From Kamptonema sp. UHCC 0994 (GTDB lineage Bacteria > Cyanobacteriota > Cyanobacteriia > Cyanobacteriales > Microcoleaceae), in assembly GCF_029167235.1 (NCBI RefSeq), contig NZ_JARFTR010000172.1, positions 1-40,321 of the forward strand: a stretch of DNA of 40,321 bases. Reading direction: 5' to 3'. The notes beneath the pieces are model-generated. The model ran no database searches. It was not told where the DNA came from and saw only the letters and a program-made list of their open reading frames with translations. The position numbers were made by a program, and so were the translations under genes. This document shows positions 7,170-16,455 of the stretch, one piece after another (positions within the stretch are counted from its first letter, which is position 1; the number at the start of each line of letters is the position of its first letter).

Positions 7170-9995
7170 CTAATGCTGAGATTTATGGTAAAAGCGCACA
7201 AACAGCTTTTCCATTTCAATCCAAACAAACATCAGCGCACTAAAACCGAAGCAAATAGCAAGTTCCATCGGACTTAAAATCTGCGTACCGAAGAAGTCTC
7301 TCAGAAAAGGAACATAAATCAACATTAACTGCAAAATAGTAGTAACAATTACAGCGCCCCAAACAAAGAGATTAGTCATTGGGTTCAACTCAATTGTTAG
7401 CTGAGTATTAGAGCGAATAGCGATCGCGTGTCCCATCTGAGCTAAACAGAGAGTTGTAAACACCATTGTTTTCCAAGTGTCTCGATCGCCCGTATATTCA
7501 GGGGCGTGAGTAAAGCTATAAGCCCAACCCATCATCGTAATCGTGATAATTGCAAAAACAATCCCGATGCGAATCATGTATAACCCTAATCCCCTGGCAA
7601 AAATACTTTCGCGGGGACTGAAAGGAGGTCGTTTCATTACATTGGGTTCCGCTGGTTCCACCGCCAAAGCGAGAGCAGGAACGCCATCTGTAACTAAATT
7701 CATCCACAAAATTTGCAAAGGCGAGAGCGGAACTCCTCCCATACCAATTAAAGGAGCGGCTGCAATTGTCAAAACTTCGCCAATGTTGCTGCCCAAAATG
7801 TATTTAATAAAGCGGCGAATATTGGTGTAAACCACTCGCCCTTCCTCAGCGGCGGCGACGATGGTGGCAAAGTTGTCATCGATCAGCACCATATCGCTAG
7901 CTTCCTTGCTGACATCAGTGCCGGTGATACCCATTGCAATGCCGATATCTGCTTGTTTGAGGGCGGGAGCGTCATTTACGCCGTCTCCTGTCATCGCTAC
8001 AAATTTGCCCAGACTTTGCAAGGCTTTAACTATTCGCAGCTTGTGTTCTGGGGATACACGGGCGTAGACGCTGACGCTGCTAACTAGCTGCTTGAGTTCT
8101 TCTTGACTGAGCCTTTCTAATTCTTGGCCAGTCAGGACGCGATCGCCTGCTTGGGCAATACCCAAATCTATGGCGATCGCCTTTGCTGTTAACTGGTGAT
8201 CGCCTGTAATCATTACAGCGCGGATACCCCCGTCGCGACACTTTGCCACTGCGTCCCGCACTTCTGGCCGAGGTGCGTCTAGCATACACACCAGCCCCAG
8301 CCAAACCATATCTCTCTCGCTGGTTTCTTCAGAACCTTCTGAGGGCAAAGTTTCCCAAGATTTGTAGGCCAAACCAAGTACGCGGAGGCCGCGACTTGCC
8401 ATATCGTTATTTTGTTCTAGGATAGTCGTGCGAACGTCATCGGCAAGGAAATCGGCGCGATCGCCGGTGACAATAGACTTACAGCGCTCCAAAATCAATT
8501 CTGGAGAGCCTTTGGTAAACATTAAATAATTTGCCTCTTGCTCATTTTCCAGAGGTACAGCCCATCTCCCCCCATGTCCTGGCATTTCGCAAATTACACT
8601 CATCCGCTTGCGTTCCGAGGAGAAGGGAAACTCCGCCACGCGGGGTAGAACTCCAGCTTGCTGTTCCCTGTAAATCCCGGCTTTCCCCGCCAAGGACAGT
8701 AGAGCTCCTTCTGTCGGGTCGCCTAAAATTATCCATTCGCCATTTTCTTGCTGCAATACTGCATCATTACAGACTGCACAGGCGACAAGTATAGATTCCA
8801 GTTCGGGATATTCTTCTAAATTCTCAATTTTGTTAGATTCATTGCTATCAATAAAGTCGCCGATGGGGGCGTAACCTTCACCGGTGAGGCTAGCTTTGTA
8901 GCTGGCGGTATTGACTCCCTGAACTACCATCTTATTTTGAGTCAGGGTACCAGTTTTATCTGAACAGATGGTGGTAACGGAACCTAAAGTTTCTACTGCT
9001 GGCAGTTTGCGGATTAGGGCGTTACGCTTGACCATCCGTCTAGTTCCCAGGGCTAGAGTGACTGTCACTACGGCTGAGAGACCTTCGGGAACGACGGCCA
9101 CTGCCATACTTAGGGAGACTTCTAGTAGTTCTTCAAATCTACTGGTATCGAACCACAGGCCGCCACCATCAAACTTAAGCATTCCGCCAATGACGACGAT
9201 CGCAACTAAGCCCAGAGCTCCTGTGACTAGGACATTTCCTAGCTGAGTCATCCGCCGTTGTAGGGGTGTTGGTTCGCTTTCTACGGACTGGAGAAGGGCG
9301 GCAATTTTACCCAGTTCCGTATCCATTGCTGTGCCGGTGACGATCGCTTTTGCCCTGCCTTGGACTACTTCTGTGCCTTGAAAAATTAAGTTGATGCGAT
9401 CGCCTAAAGATGTGTCTTCTTTGAGTTCTACTCCAGCTTGTTTGGTGACAGGTACAGCTTCCCCTGTCAGGGCCGATTCTCTAACTTGTAGATTGGATGC
9501 TTCGATTAGGCGGCCATCTGCTGCTACTTTTACCCCAGCTTCTAGCAGCATGATGTCTCCGGGTACAAGTTCTTTGGCGGTAACTTCCGAAATTTTGCGA
9601 TCGCGCACTACTCTGACTAGGGGGGAAGCCAGGTTTTTGAGGGCGGCCAGGGCTTTTTCGGCACCGCTTTCTTGGAGATAGCCCAAGATACCATTGAGAA
9701 CTACTATGGCAAAAATCGCGATCGCGTCTTTGGGGAAACTGTTACTTCTGATGTCCAAAACAGCCGAAACTACGGCCACACCCATCAGCATCAACAGCAT
9801 AATGTTGGTGAACTGATCGATAAAAATCGACAAAGGGCTACGCCCTGCTATTTCTTCGAGTTCGTTGGGGCCATATTGCTGCAAGCGTTCTGACACCTCT
9901 TGGGCGCTTAGACCAGTGTTGGGGTCGCTGCTTAGCTGTTGCAGGGTTTTGTCAATTTCTAGGCTGTGCCAAGCTAACGGAGAATTTGAAGGCAT
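7170..9995 (-). CDS. Cation-transporting P-type ATPase, Ca2+ (PacL/SERCA) type
   Basis: The protein is about 941 aa from the chosen start. It shows an N-terminal cation-ATPase domain ([20 protein letters not shown]), the actuator TGEA loop, the phosphorylation site DKTGTLT, nucleotide-binding KGSPE and the hinge [12 protein letters not shown]. Transmembrane motifs typical of the P2A class are PEGL (TM4), [12 protein letters not shown] (TM5) and [13 protein letters not shown] (TM6). It probably exports Ca2+ across the plasma membrane using ATP. The open frame extends upstream to 10193, but that part is rich in low-complexity repeat translation. I prefer ATG 9995; 10013 is the alternative. The loop TGEA replaces the more usual TGES, and PEGL is followed by S rather than P; both are tolerated variants. 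Ion specificity is inferred. Confidence 0.9.
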   Translation of the reverse strand: MPSNSPLAWHSLEIDKTLQQLSSDPNTGLSAQEVSERLQQYGPNELEEIAGRSPLSIFIDQFTNIMLLMLMGVAVVSAVLDIRSNSFPKDAIAIFAIVVLNGILGYLQESGAEKALAALKNLASPLVRVVRDRKISEVTAKELVPGDIMLLEAGVKVAADGRLIEASNLQVRESALTGEAVPVTKQAGVELKEDTSLGDRINLIFQGTEVVQGRAKAIVTGTAMDTELGKIAALLQSVESEPTPLQRRMTQLGNVLVTGALGLVAIVVIGGMLKFDGGGLWFDTSRFEELLEVSLSMAVAVVPEGLSAVVTVTLALGTRRMVKRNALIRKLPAVETLGSVTTICSDKTGTLTQNKMVVQGVNTASYKASLTGEGYAPIGDFIDSNESNKIENLEEYPELESILVACAVCNDAVLQQENGEWIILGDPTEGALLSLAGKAGIYREQQAGVLPRVAEFPFSSERKRMSVICEMPGHGGRWAVPLENEQEANYLMFTKGSPELILERCKSIVTGDRADFLADDVRTTILEQNNDMASRGLRVLGLAYKSWETLPSEGSEETSERDMVWLGLVCMLDAPRPEVRDAVAKCRDGGIRAVMITGDHQLTAKAIAIDLGIAQAGDRVLTGQELERLSQEELKQLVSSVSVYARVSPEHKLRIVKALQSLGKFVAMTGDGVNDAPALKQADIGIAMGITGTDVSKEASDMVLIDDNFATIVAAAEEGRVVYTNIRRFIKYILGSNIGEVLTIAAAPLIGMGGVPLSPLQILWMNLVTDGVPALALAVEPAEPNVMKRPPFSPRESIFARGLGLYMIRIGIVFAIITITMMGWAYSFTHAPEYTGDRDTWKTMVFTTLCLAQMGHAIAIRSNTQLTIELNPMTNLFVWGAVIVTTILQLMLIYVPFLRDFFGTQILSPMELAICFGFSALMFVWIEMEKLFVRFYHKSQH

Positions 9996-10357
9996 AGTTT
10001 GAGGATGGGGCATTGGGCTTACGGCATTGGGCTGGTGGGGTTTGTTGTTGGAGAAACAACGAAGCAGGAGGGAGAAGAAAATTTGCCGATTTCTTGCTCT
10101 CTGCGTCCGTTTACTTTCCTCCGGCTGAATAACTTTGACCACTACATAAAAATTAGCAATTTTTTGGGGTTTTACCCAAGTAGCTGCGGTCAATCCTTTG
10201 AGTTTAAGGATTTTGACTTTTACACCGCAGCCTGACGGCTGGCGGGGGGTAGGAATCTCTAACTTTTAATTTTCCCTAATCGTGGCACTTTTGTAAACTA
10301 AAGTAAAGAAATTAGAGCTTCGGTGGCGGTTAGTGTAGGGAAGAGCGACTGAGATTC
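9996..10357. other. Intergenic region between the P-ATPase and the tnpB remnant
   Basis: No gene is supported. The part near 10000-10060 is GGGCATTGGGCT low-complexity repeat. A small hairpin CAGCC-TGAC-GGCTG occurs near 10228-10242. The right part (about 10240-10357) lies downstream of the tnpB remnant and may contain the insertion-sequence end and remains of its guide RNA, but no end could be defined. Confidence 0.4.
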
Positions 10358-11289
10358 TTAAGAAATTGCGTTCTTAATATCCCTATTGCTAGGGTTCCCA
10401 AACTCAGTGCGTTTGCTCATAGAGCGCACTGATATCTTTTGGGCGTTTAGGTGCTCAACACCAAGTTTCGCGGAGTCCCCACGTACTATTTCAAATGCTC
10501 GATCTCTGATAGTTTTTGCAGCCCCAATATCGGCGTGTTTGTGATAGCCACATTTAACACAGATGAACTTTTCGCCATCTCTATTTGATTTGTCGATATG
10601 TCCACAACTTCTGCATTCTTGGCTAGAGTGTTTGGGATTAACTTTAATCACAGTTTTGCCCTGCTTCACAGCTAGATACTCAACCTTTAAAATTAACTCA
10701 CCCCAACTTGCATCAGAGATAGAATGGTAAATCCATTTGGGATTGAGCGAGAGTTGTAAAACCGCATCCATCCCAGTTTGGGGAGGTAAATTTTATTACC
10801 CTTAATTTTTACCCCCATCGCATAAGTAAAGGATGTGAAATTACTGCGATTCTTGGATTTAGGAAAGCCTCGCCCCTCAAAGAAATTCTTGTAAGCTGTG
10901 TCCAATCTTTTAACATTTTGTTGTAGAACTGTTGCATCTATGGCGTTGTACCAAGGTCTAGCAACTTTCAATTCTGGTAATGCAGTGATTTGAATATCGC
11001 CAGCACTTCGACGAGGATTTCTAGCTTTACCTTTTTTGTCAAACTTAGAATCTTTCCAAGGATTTCCGGTTGCGCCACTTTTGCTAACAAAGCAAGTTAA
11101 GGGCGAAGCTTCCGCCTTGGTTTTAATGCAACAGTAATCGCCTTGGATAAATTGTTGATTGTACTGGGTAATCCTGTCGTTTAAATTCCAGTTGTACTGA
11201 CTTCGCAACATATCTACCCAAGTAGACATTTTTGATGATTGTGTTTGATTAGGGCGTAATTTATAAATGTAGTTCGTTAACACTATCAC
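10358..11289 (-). pseudogene. tnpB: IS200/IS605-type TnpB (RNA-guided nuclease), internally deleted and frameshifted
   Basis: Two overlapping minus-strand frames together resemble TnpB. The first (198 aa from GTG 11289) has the N-terminal helix-turn-helix region, typical YKNFFEGRGFPKSKNRSNF and LGWMRFYNSRSIPNGF. It then loses register at about 10740. The second (about 10358-10771) carries the C-terminal part, with KVNPKHSSQECRSCGHIDKS, the paired CxxC zinc finger (CRSCGH...CVKCGYHKHAD) and the RuvC-III aspartate. The central region, which normally holds the RuvC-I Asp and RuvC-II Glu, is missing, so nuclease activity is lost. An AAGGAGGT ribosome-binding site remains upstream of the start. 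No tnpA is present. The remnant sits just upstream of the cpc operon leader, in opposite orientation. Confidence 0.85.
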
Positions 11290-12026
11290 TTACCTCCTTG
11301 TCTTTATATTAATACCTTTTGCACTTTTCAAATATTAAGAATTAAGAAAGATTCACGGCGGTTAAAACCGCCCGTGCCGCTTTCATCTCAGGTCTAAAGA
11401 CTCTGAGTTTTCCGCTTAACGAACTTATTTTATAAAAGGGGGCGAACTATTTCGTAATAGTGGCGTTAGCCGATTCTTAATAAAAAACTTTAATTTACTT
11501 TATATTACTTAATAAAACGGAAAGCAAGGGAGATTGCGCTGGGGCGATCGCGCCTTAGCCCCTTTCGTTGCAGAGTCCTTCTTCCCAAAAAAAGTAGACC
11601 CGAAGACCCTCCAGCTTTGAAGCTCCGCAAGCGCATCTATCAAAAGGAGTAAATTTTTGCAGTTGCACCCTACCACTTTTAATCTATGAAAAAAGATTAA
11701 CTTCCTTAATAATTTGTAATAAACAAACGCTCGACACCATTGTATAAAGAGTATCTGAAGGGTTAAAACAGCAGGCAATAAGTTAACAAAAACACTGATT
11801 GACAAGGTTGATCGCCTCTCATAAACGGTGTAAAATTCTCTAAGGTTTCTTAAAACGCCCGTTGTGCGGCAGAAAAAAGCCACAGCACAGGTGAAGCGAG
11901 AAACCAAGCCGGCCAGCCTAGTAGCTGGTATCTGTATTAGACCTTTCCAGGCTCTCTAGCAGCCTGAATCGAATTTAACTGAACAGTTTTGTATCGTAAT
12001 TAAGTCAAAGTTAGGAGAGTTCGTTC
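11290..12026 (+). promoter_or_regulatory. Long upstream/leader region of the phycocyanin operon
   Basis: These 737 bases hold no credible gene; a 132-codon minus-strand frame here lacks any family feature. The region must contain the cpc promoter(s) and a long untranslated leader, as is usual for cpcBA. A TTGACA at 11799-11804 followed by CATAAA at 11820-11825 (spacer 15) is a weak sigma-70-like candidate. A hairpin lies at 11354-11376. A good ribosome-binding site AGGAG (12013-12017) sits 9 nt before cpcB. Transcription start sites cannot be fixed from sequence alone. Confidence 0.55.
11354..11376. repeat. GC-rich hairpin in the cpc upstream region
   Basis: CACGGCGGTT and its near-complement AACCGCCCGTG flank an AA loop, with one bulged base. 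It resembles the GCGG-rich palindromic repeats seen elsewhere in the window and could be the end of the neighbouring tnpB element or a terminator. Confidence 0.5.
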
Positions 12027-12545
12027 ATGTTTGACGCATTCACCAAAGTGGTTTCCCAAGCTGACGCTCGCGGCGAATTCCTCGCCACCAGTCAATTGGA
12101 TGCCCTGAGCAGCATGGTTGGAGAAGGCAGCAAGCGCCTTGATGCAGTTAACCGCATCACCGGCAACGCTTCCACCATCGTTGCTAACGCAGCCCGTTCC
12201 CTGTTCGCTGAGCAACCACAATTGATCGCTCCCGGCGGCAATGCTTACACCAACCGTCGCATGGCAGCTTGCTTGCGCGACATGGAAATCATCTTGCGCT
12301 ACGTAACCTACGCAACGTTTGCAGGTGATGCCAGTGTTCTAGACGATCGCTGCTTGAATGGCTTGCGCGAAACCTACCAAGCTCTGGGTACTCCCGGCGG
12401 TTCCGTAGCAGCAGGCGTGCAAAAAATGAAGGAAGCCGCGATCGCGATCGTTAGCGATACCAATGGTATCACTCGTGGTGATTGCAGCTCCTTGATCTCT
12501 GAAATCGGTGGCTACTTCGACCGCGCAGCATCGGCAGTAGGCTAA
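12027..12545 (+). CDS. cpcB: C-phycocyanin beta subunit
   Basis: This 172-aa phycobiliprotein forms, with CpcA, the light-harvesting rods of the phycobilisome on the outer thylakoid surface. The bilin attachment cysteines are both present: C82 (in MAACLRD) and C153 (in TRGDCSSL). N72, the asparagine normally methylated in beta subunits, is also conserved (GGNAYTNRR). Length and sequence are canonical. The gene opens the operon cpcB-cpcA-cpcC-cpcD-cpcE-cpcF, with a clear AGGAG ribosome-binding site at 12013-12017 and 104 bp before cpcA. Codon use is strongly biased to highly expressed codons compared with neighbours. C153 would be loaded by CpcT and C82 by CpcS/U lyases, not seen in this window. 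Confidence 0.98.
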   Translation: MFDAFTKVVSQADARGEFLATSQLDALSSMVGEGSKRLDAVNRITGNASTIVANAARSLFAEQPQLIAPGGNAYTNRRMAACLRDMEIILRYVTYATFAGDASVLDDRCLNGLRETYQALGTPGGSVAAGVQKMKEAAIAIVSDTNGITRGDCSSLISEIGGYFDRAASAVG

Positions 12546-12649
12546 AAAGCCTTGCGGGTTATATCTGTAAAGACGCGACTTGCTCGCATCTGGACAAAAC
12601 AAACTTGTTTACGAATACCAAAGCAAAACACTAGGGAGATACCTCAACA

Positions 12650-13138
12650 ATGAAAACCCCTTTGACTGAAGCAGTCACAGCCGCCGATTCTCAAGGCCGC
12701 TTCCTGAGCAGCACCGAACTCCAAGTAGCTTTCGGTCGCTTCCGCCAAGCTACCGCTGGCTTAGAAGCAGCAAAATCGTTGACCGCTAACGCTCAGCGCT
12801 TAACTGATGGTGCAGCCCAAGCAGTGTACAACAAATTCCCGTACACCACCCAAATGCAAGGCAACAACTACGCCTCCACTCAAACTGGTAAGGCAAAGTG
12901 CGCCCGTGACATCGGCTACTACCTACGTCAGATCACTTACTGCTTGGTTGCTGGTGGTACTGGCCCCATCGACGAATACCTGATTGCAGGACTCGACGAA
13001 ATCAACCGTACCTTTGAGTTGTCTCCTAGCTGGTACGTTGAAGCCCTTAAGTACATCAAAGCTAACCACGGTTTAAGCGGCGACTCCGCTGTGGAAGCCA
13101 ACTCCTACATCGACTACGCAATCAACGCCCTGAGCTAG
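12650..13138 (+). CDS. cpcA: C-phycocyanin alpha subunit
   Basis: The 162-aa alpha subunit pairs with CpcB into (alpha-beta) monomers and hexameric rod discs. The phycocyanobilin-binding cysteine is C84 in [15 protein letters not shown]. That site is served by the CpcE/CpcF lyase encoded downstream. Single-cysteine alpha chain plus CpcE/F means phycocyanin rather than phycoerythrocyanin. An AGGGAG ribosome-binding site is at 12633-12638. A large hairpin follows the stop and probably limits transcription into the linker genes. Confidence 0.98.
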   Translation: MKTPLTEAVTAADSQGRFLSSTELQVAFGRFRQATAGLEAAKSLTANAQRLTDGAAQAVYNKFPYTTQMQGNNYASTQTGKAKCARDIGYYLRQITYCLVAGGTGPIDEYLIAGLDEINRTFELSPSWYVEALKYIKANHGLSGDSAVEANSYIDYAINALS

Positions 13139-13149
13139 ATCGCGCACGT

Positions 13150-13213
13150 GATGCCCGGAAAGGTAAGCTGCTGTTAGCAAATGGGTTAGCGGTTGTTTAC
13201 ATTTCCGGGCATC
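13150..13213 (+). terminator. Long-loop hairpin after cpcA (attenuator or processing stabiliser)
   Basis: The arms GATGCCCGGAAA (13150-13161) and TTTCCGGGCATC (13202-13213) pair perfectly over 12 bp, with a 40-nt loop containing a repeated GTTAGC. It starts 12 nt after the cpcA stop. No clean U-run follows. Known phycocyanin operons have such a structure separating abundant cpcBA mRNA from rarer full-length transcripts, and that is the inferred role here. Confidence 0.75.
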
Positions 13214-13535
13214 TTCGGTTTTCAGCAGATGCTGCAAAGAGCAATAAACAAGTTTTCTGGTTGGAAGTTAATTAAGAGCAAACCGATAAAAAATTGACTG
13301 TATGCGGCAGTGTCACAAACATTTCCCTAGCTTAAAGAAGGGACGCAGCTCTTTAATTAGTTGCCTGTTAACTGCTGAGCCGCCAACAGTTAAAAGTTAA
13401 CAACCAACACCTGACCATAAGGTTTTAGATTTTTAATTTTGGATGATTTTTTTGGAGGAAGCCCCTAGCTTTAGCGAGGGAAAAAAATTGCTTTGTCTAG
13501 AATTTTTAAACCTTCTATGTTGGATTAGGGATAAA

Positions 13536-13566
13536 TCCAAAATCTAAAATCCAAAGTCTAAAATCG
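13536..13566. repeat. Heptamer repeats just upstream of cpcC
   Basis: Four consecutive 7-nt units (TCCAAAA, TCTAAAA, TCCAAAG, TCTAAAA) end a few bases before an in-frame ATG that precedes the true cpcC start. It is another STRR-type array. The rest of the 463-nt cpcA-cpcC spacer contains the hairpin at 13150-13213 and no gene. Confidence 0.75.
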
Positions 13567-13588
13567 AAATGACGATATTGTTAATCAC

Positions 13589-13594
13589 AGGAGG
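13589..13594 (+). promoter_or_regulatory. Ribosome-binding site fixing the GTG start of cpcC
   Basis: AGGAGG at 13589-13594 is the strongest Shine-Dalgarno in the operon and sits 7 nt before the GTG at 13602. The upstream in-frame ATG (13569) has none and would add residues not typical of CpcC. Confidence 0.8.
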
Positions 13595-13601
13595 ATTTGA
13601 C

Positions 13602-14471
13602 GTGCCTATTACCGCCGAAGCATCCAGACTGGGAACATCAGCTTATAGCGATGTGTCCAAAGTTGAATTGCGCCAGAATTGGACAAAAGAAGACGCTCAA
13701 ATTGTAATTAAGGCAGTTTACCGCCAGCTATTGGGCAACGACTACTTGATGAAATCAGAGCGCCTAGTCAGTGCTGAGTCTTTGCTGTGTGACGGTAGCT
13801 TGACGGTACGAGAATTTGTCCGCGCTGTGGCGAAATCAGAACTGTACAAAACCAAGTTTTTCTACAGCAGTTTCCAAACCCGCTTGATTGAACTTAATTA
13901 CAAACATTTGCTAGGTCGCGCCCCCTACGATGAGTCGGAGGTGATCCATCACTTGGATTTGTATCAATCTGAAGGTTACGACGCTGATATTGATTCCTAC
14001 ATTGACTCGGTAGAGTATCAAGAAAACTTCGGTGAAGATGTTGTGCCTTACTACCGAGGCTTTACTATCCAACGGGGACAAAAAACACTTGGGTTTACCC
14101 GGATGTTCCGGTTGTACCGGGGCTATGCTAATAGCGATCGCGCACAACTAGAAGGTAATGCGTCTCGCCTAGCTGTGGAACTTGGTTCTAACACAGCTAG
14201 TTCTATTGTTGGGCCCTCTGGCTCTAACGAAGGTTGGGCATACCGCTCTTCTAAGACAAACGTTACTCCTAGTAGCGGTTTGGGTGGTGCAGCAGCTTAC
14301 GGCAAAGAAGGTCGTCTGTTCCGCGTTGAGGTAGCAGGTATTCGGGTTGGCGGATATCCCAGCGTGCGCCGCAGTAGCAGAGCTTTCATCGTGCCTTACG
14401 AAGCTCTCTCCAGCGAAATGCAAAAATTTCAGCGCCTTGGTGGTAAAATTGCCAGCATTACTGCTATTTAG
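13602..14471 (+). CDS. cpcC: Phycobilisome rod linker CpcC (GTG start)
   Basis: This 289-aa protein has an N-terminal phycobilisome linker (pfam PBS_linker) domain at about residues 20-155 ([17 protein letters not shown], then [11 protein letters not shown] and FNYKHLLGR-like motifs). A C-terminal CpcD-like domain lies at about 225-285 ([11 protein letters not shown], then [20 protein letters not shown]). It joins phycocyanin hexamers in the rod and tunes their absorption. The GTG start is chosen because of the AGGAGG at 13589-13594 and because the family N-terminus begins just before [11 protein letters not shown]. Only one cpcC is present here. A hairpin at 14472-14496 overlaps the spacer to cpcD. 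Confidence 0.96.
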   Translation: MPITAEASRLGTSAYSDVSKVELRQNWTKEDAQIVIKAVYRQLLGNDYLMKSERLVSAESLLCDGSLTVREFVRAVAKSELYKTKFFYSSFQTRLIELNYKHLLGRAPYDESEVIHHLDLYQSEGYDADIDSYIDSVEYQENFGEDVVPYYRGFTIQRGQKTLGFTRMFRLYRGYANSDRAQLEGNASRLAVELGSNTASSIVGPSGSNEGWAYRSSKTNVTPSSGLGGAAAYGKEGRLFRVEVAGIRVGGYPSVRRSSRAFIVPYEALSSEMQKFQRLGGKIASITAI

Positions 14472-14496
14472 TTAACAGTTAACTATTAACTGTTAA
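14472..14496 (+). repeat. 11-bp hairpin between cpcC and cpcD built from heptamer repeats
   Basis: TTAACAGTTAA (14472-14482) and TTAACTGTTAA (14486-14496) are perfect complements around a 3-nt loop, starting right after the cpcC stop. It is formed from the TTAACAG heptamer family also found at 16428-16453 and 39210-39283. It may modulate mRNA stability between linker genes. Confidence 0.7.
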
Positions 14497-14545
14497 TCAT
14501 GGCAATTTGGTTGAAAAATCTTCAAGATTTGGAAGTGAAAGCACA

Positions 14546-14800
14546 ATGTTAGCTCAAAATGTAGCTGGAAAATCAACCACTTCAGTGTCTAGCAGTCGCT
14601 GCTTCCGCTATGAAGTGACTGGCTTGCGCCAAAATGAAAAAACGGATAACAATGGCTATCCGATTCGCTCTAGTGGCACTATATCGATCGCCGTGCCTTA
14701 CAACCGGATGAATCAAGAAATGGAACGGATTAGTCGTTTGGGTGGAACAATTGTCGGCATTCACCCATTGACAAATGGTTCAGAAGCCGAACAGAACTAA
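14546..14800 (+). CDS. cpcD: Phycobilisome rod-capping linker CpcD
   Basis: The 84-aa protein from ATG 14546 is a single CpcD domain (CFRYEVTGLRQ, then IAVPYNRMNQEMERISRLGG). It caps the distal end of phycocyanin rods and limits their length. The frame remains open upstream to a TTG at 14507, but ATG 14546 has a GGAAG at 14531-14535 and gives the family length. It is homologous to the C-terminal domain of CpcC just upstream. Its stop codon is the first base triplet of a 14-nt tandem repeat. Confidence 0.93.
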   Translation: MLAQNVAGKSTTSVSSSRCFRYEVTGLRQNEKTDNNGYPIRSSGTISIAVPYNRMNQEMERISRLGGTIVGIHPLTNGSEAEQN

Positions 14801-14839
14801 TAGCTAATTGCTAATAGCTAATTGCTAATAGCTAATTGT
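14798..14839. repeat. Three copies of a 14-nt repeat starting at the cpcD stop
   Basis: The unit TAATAGCTAATTGC is repeated at 14798, 14812 and 14826 (last base variant), i.e. a dimer of heptamers. The first unit supplies the cpcD stop codon TAA. The rest of the spacer to cpcE includes TATAGCAGAAGGAAGAAGG, a motif recurring near 35086. Confidence 0.8.
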
Positions 14840-14943
14840 TGATTGCTAGTTATAAAAATTAGCAATTGGGAGTTAGTTGTTAGCAATTAATCATTTATAG
14901 CAGAAGGAAGAAGGTAGAAGGTAGTTGCTATATATAAAAAATT

Positions 14944-15774
14944 ATGGAGTATTCAGAAGTAGGTTTGCCACCAGAGATGAGTGGGGCCGAGTCTTTAACA
15001 GTGGAGGTGGCGATCGCGAATTTGCGCCACGAAGATTATAGCCTTCGCTATTATGCTGCTTGGTGGATTGGTCGCTTTCGAGTGAAGGAACCAGAGGCAA
15101 TTGCTGGTTTGATTGCGGCTTTGGAAGAAGAGTCAGAACTGACGCGATCGGGTGACTATTCCCTACAACGCAATGCAGCGCGGGCATTGGGAAAACTAGA
15201 AGATAAACAAGCAGTACCGATACTGATTAAATGTTTAGAATGCTCCGACTATTATGTGCGGGAAGCGGCAGTACAGGCTCTAGAAATGTTGGGCGATCGC
15301 ACCGCCATTCCCGCACTGGTGAAACTGCTAGAAGGGGGTTTGGCTGCTGCGGTGCGAGTACCCGGAAAAGCTCATTTAGTTCAGCCTTACGATGGTATCA
15401 TTGAAGCATTAGGAACCCTCCAAGCTCGATCGGGAACAGAGTTAATTGCACCATTTCTAGAGCATTCTGTAGAGCGGGTGCAGTATGCCGCTGCGCGGGC
15501 GATGTATCAATTAACTGGGGATGGGGTTTATGGCGATCGCTTAGTTAGAGCTTTAGATGGTGGCGATTTGCAATTACGGCGATCGGCTTTAATGGATTTA
15601 GGGGCGATCGGTTATTTGCCCGGAGCTAGTGCGATCGCAGAAACTTTAGCAGAAAATAGTCTTAAACTGATTGCCCTTAAAGGAATCTTAGAATACCACC
15701 TGAACCAAACACAATCCCTCTGTTTATCTGATGAATCTGTCCAGGTAATGACGCTCATGGATAGTCTACTCTAA
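14944..15774 (+). CDS. cpcE: Phycocyanin alpha-subunit phycocyanobilin lyase, CpcE subunit
   Basis: This 276-aa protein is built of HEAT-like/PBS-lyase repeats from about residue 20 to 245, e.g. LRYYAAWWIGRF, LQRNAARALGKLEDKQAVP and VREAAVQALEMLGDRTAIP. With CpcF it forms the heterodimeric lyase that attaches phycocyanobilin to C84 of CpcA. The gene follows cpcD and precedes cpcF by 35 bp, the usual order. The ATG lacks a strong Shine-Dalgarno, consistent with low expression relative to cpcBA. Several GCGATCGC sites lie in it. Confidence 0.96.
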   Translation: MEYSEVGLPPEMSGAESLTVEVAIANLRHEDYSLRYYAAWWIGRFRVKEPEAIAGLIAALEEESELTRSGDYSLQRNAARALGKLEDKQAVPILIKCLECSDYYVREAAVQALEMLGDRTAIPALVKLLEGGLAAAVRVPGKAHLVQPYDGIIEALGTLQARSGTELIAPFLEHSVERVQYAAARAMYQLTGDGVYGDRLVRALDGGDLQLRRSALMDLGAIGYLPGASAIAETLAENSLKLIALKGILEYHLNQTQSLCLSDESVQVMTLMDSLL

Positions 15775-15809
15775 ATTTTTCTTCGTTGAGTAAATCTTAA
15801 TACAAGTAA

Positions 15810-16442
15810 ATGGTAATAGAATTAATTCGTGAAGTTGAAAAAGCAGATTCAGCCGATAGCTTATTAAACGCAGTCAAAGCTCTAGCTGCAACTGGTTCTG
15901 AGGGCGCAATTCCTACCTTAATTACGGTTCTCGGCTATAACAATCCCGGTGCGGCAGTTGCAGCCGTTGACGGTCTAATTCAAGTGGGAGAAGCCGCCGT
16001 ACTGCCCTTGCTAGAACAGCTTGACGGTTATAATTATGGTGCTAGAGCTTGGGCAATTCGAGCCTTAGCAGGAGTTGGAGATCCACGCGGTTTAGAGATT
16101 TTATTAGATGCAGCCGTTAATGACTTTGCTCTCAGCGTCCGCCGTGCGGCTACTAGGGGTTTAGGTACAATTTGCTGGCAACAATTACCACCAGAAAAAG
16201 TTGCAGAGGCTCAATTAATGGCCTGCAAAACTCTGCTACAAGCGTCTCAAGACCCGGAGTGGGTGGTTCGCTATGCAGCAGTGGGGGGTTTGCAAGCTTT
16301 GGCTGCGGCGACAGTGCAGCCTAATTGGTTGGCAGAGGTTTTGGCTCGGTTTGAAGAAATAATCAAGACAGATGAAACTTTGGCAGTTCGTGCTCGTGCA
16401 ATGTTAGCTAATCAACAATTATTGCTAACAGTTAACAGTTAA
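15810..16442 (+). CDS. cpcF: Phycocyanin alpha-subunit phycocyanobilin lyase, CpcF subunit
   Basis: The 210-aa product consists of HEAT-like repeats (GSEGAIPTLITVLGYNNPGA, GARAWAIRALAGVGDPRGLE and VRRAATRGLGTI). It is the partner of CpcE in loading bilin on CpcA. It ends the operon in this window; no cpcG follows, so the rod-core linker must be elsewhere. The last residues (TVNS and stop) are encoded by a heptamer-repeat palindrome that continues past the stop, suggesting the natural C-terminus was reset by repeat insertion or growth. Confidence 0.95.
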   Translation: MVIELIREVEKADSADSLLNAVKALAATGSEGAIPTLITVLGYNNPGAAVAAVDGLIQVGEAAVLPLLEQLDGYNYGARAWAIRALAGVGDPRGLEILLDAAVNDFALSVRRAATRGLGTICWQQLPPEKVAEAQLMACKTLLQASQDPEWVVRYAAVGGLQALAAATVQPNWLAEVLARFEEIIKTDETLAVRARAMLANQQLLLTVNS

Positions 16443-16453
16443 CTGTTAACTGT
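16428..16453. repeat. Perfect 26-nt palindrome across the cpcF stop codon
   Basis: ACAGTTAACAGTT (16428-16440) is followed without a loop by its exact reverse complement (16441-16453). It encodes the last cpcF codons and lies between convergent genes, 3 nt from the end of the DUF2103 gene. It could act as a two-sided terminator, although a loop-less palindrome must open a few pairs to fold. Confidence 0.75.
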
Positions 16454-16455
16454 AG

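Noticed and set aside
9996-10193. N-terminal extension of the P-ATPase to 10193
   Set aside because: The extra 66 residues come largely from repeat-like sequence and do not resemble the family N-terminus.
9999-10235. 78-codon plus-strand frame antisense to the P-ATPase upstream region
   Set aside because: It is low-complexity repeat translation and overlaps the upstream extension of the ATPase frame; no homology visible.
11509-11907. 132-codon minus-strand frame upstream of cpcB
   Set aside because: No recognisable domain and odd composition; it lies in the expected promoter and leader region of the cpc operon.
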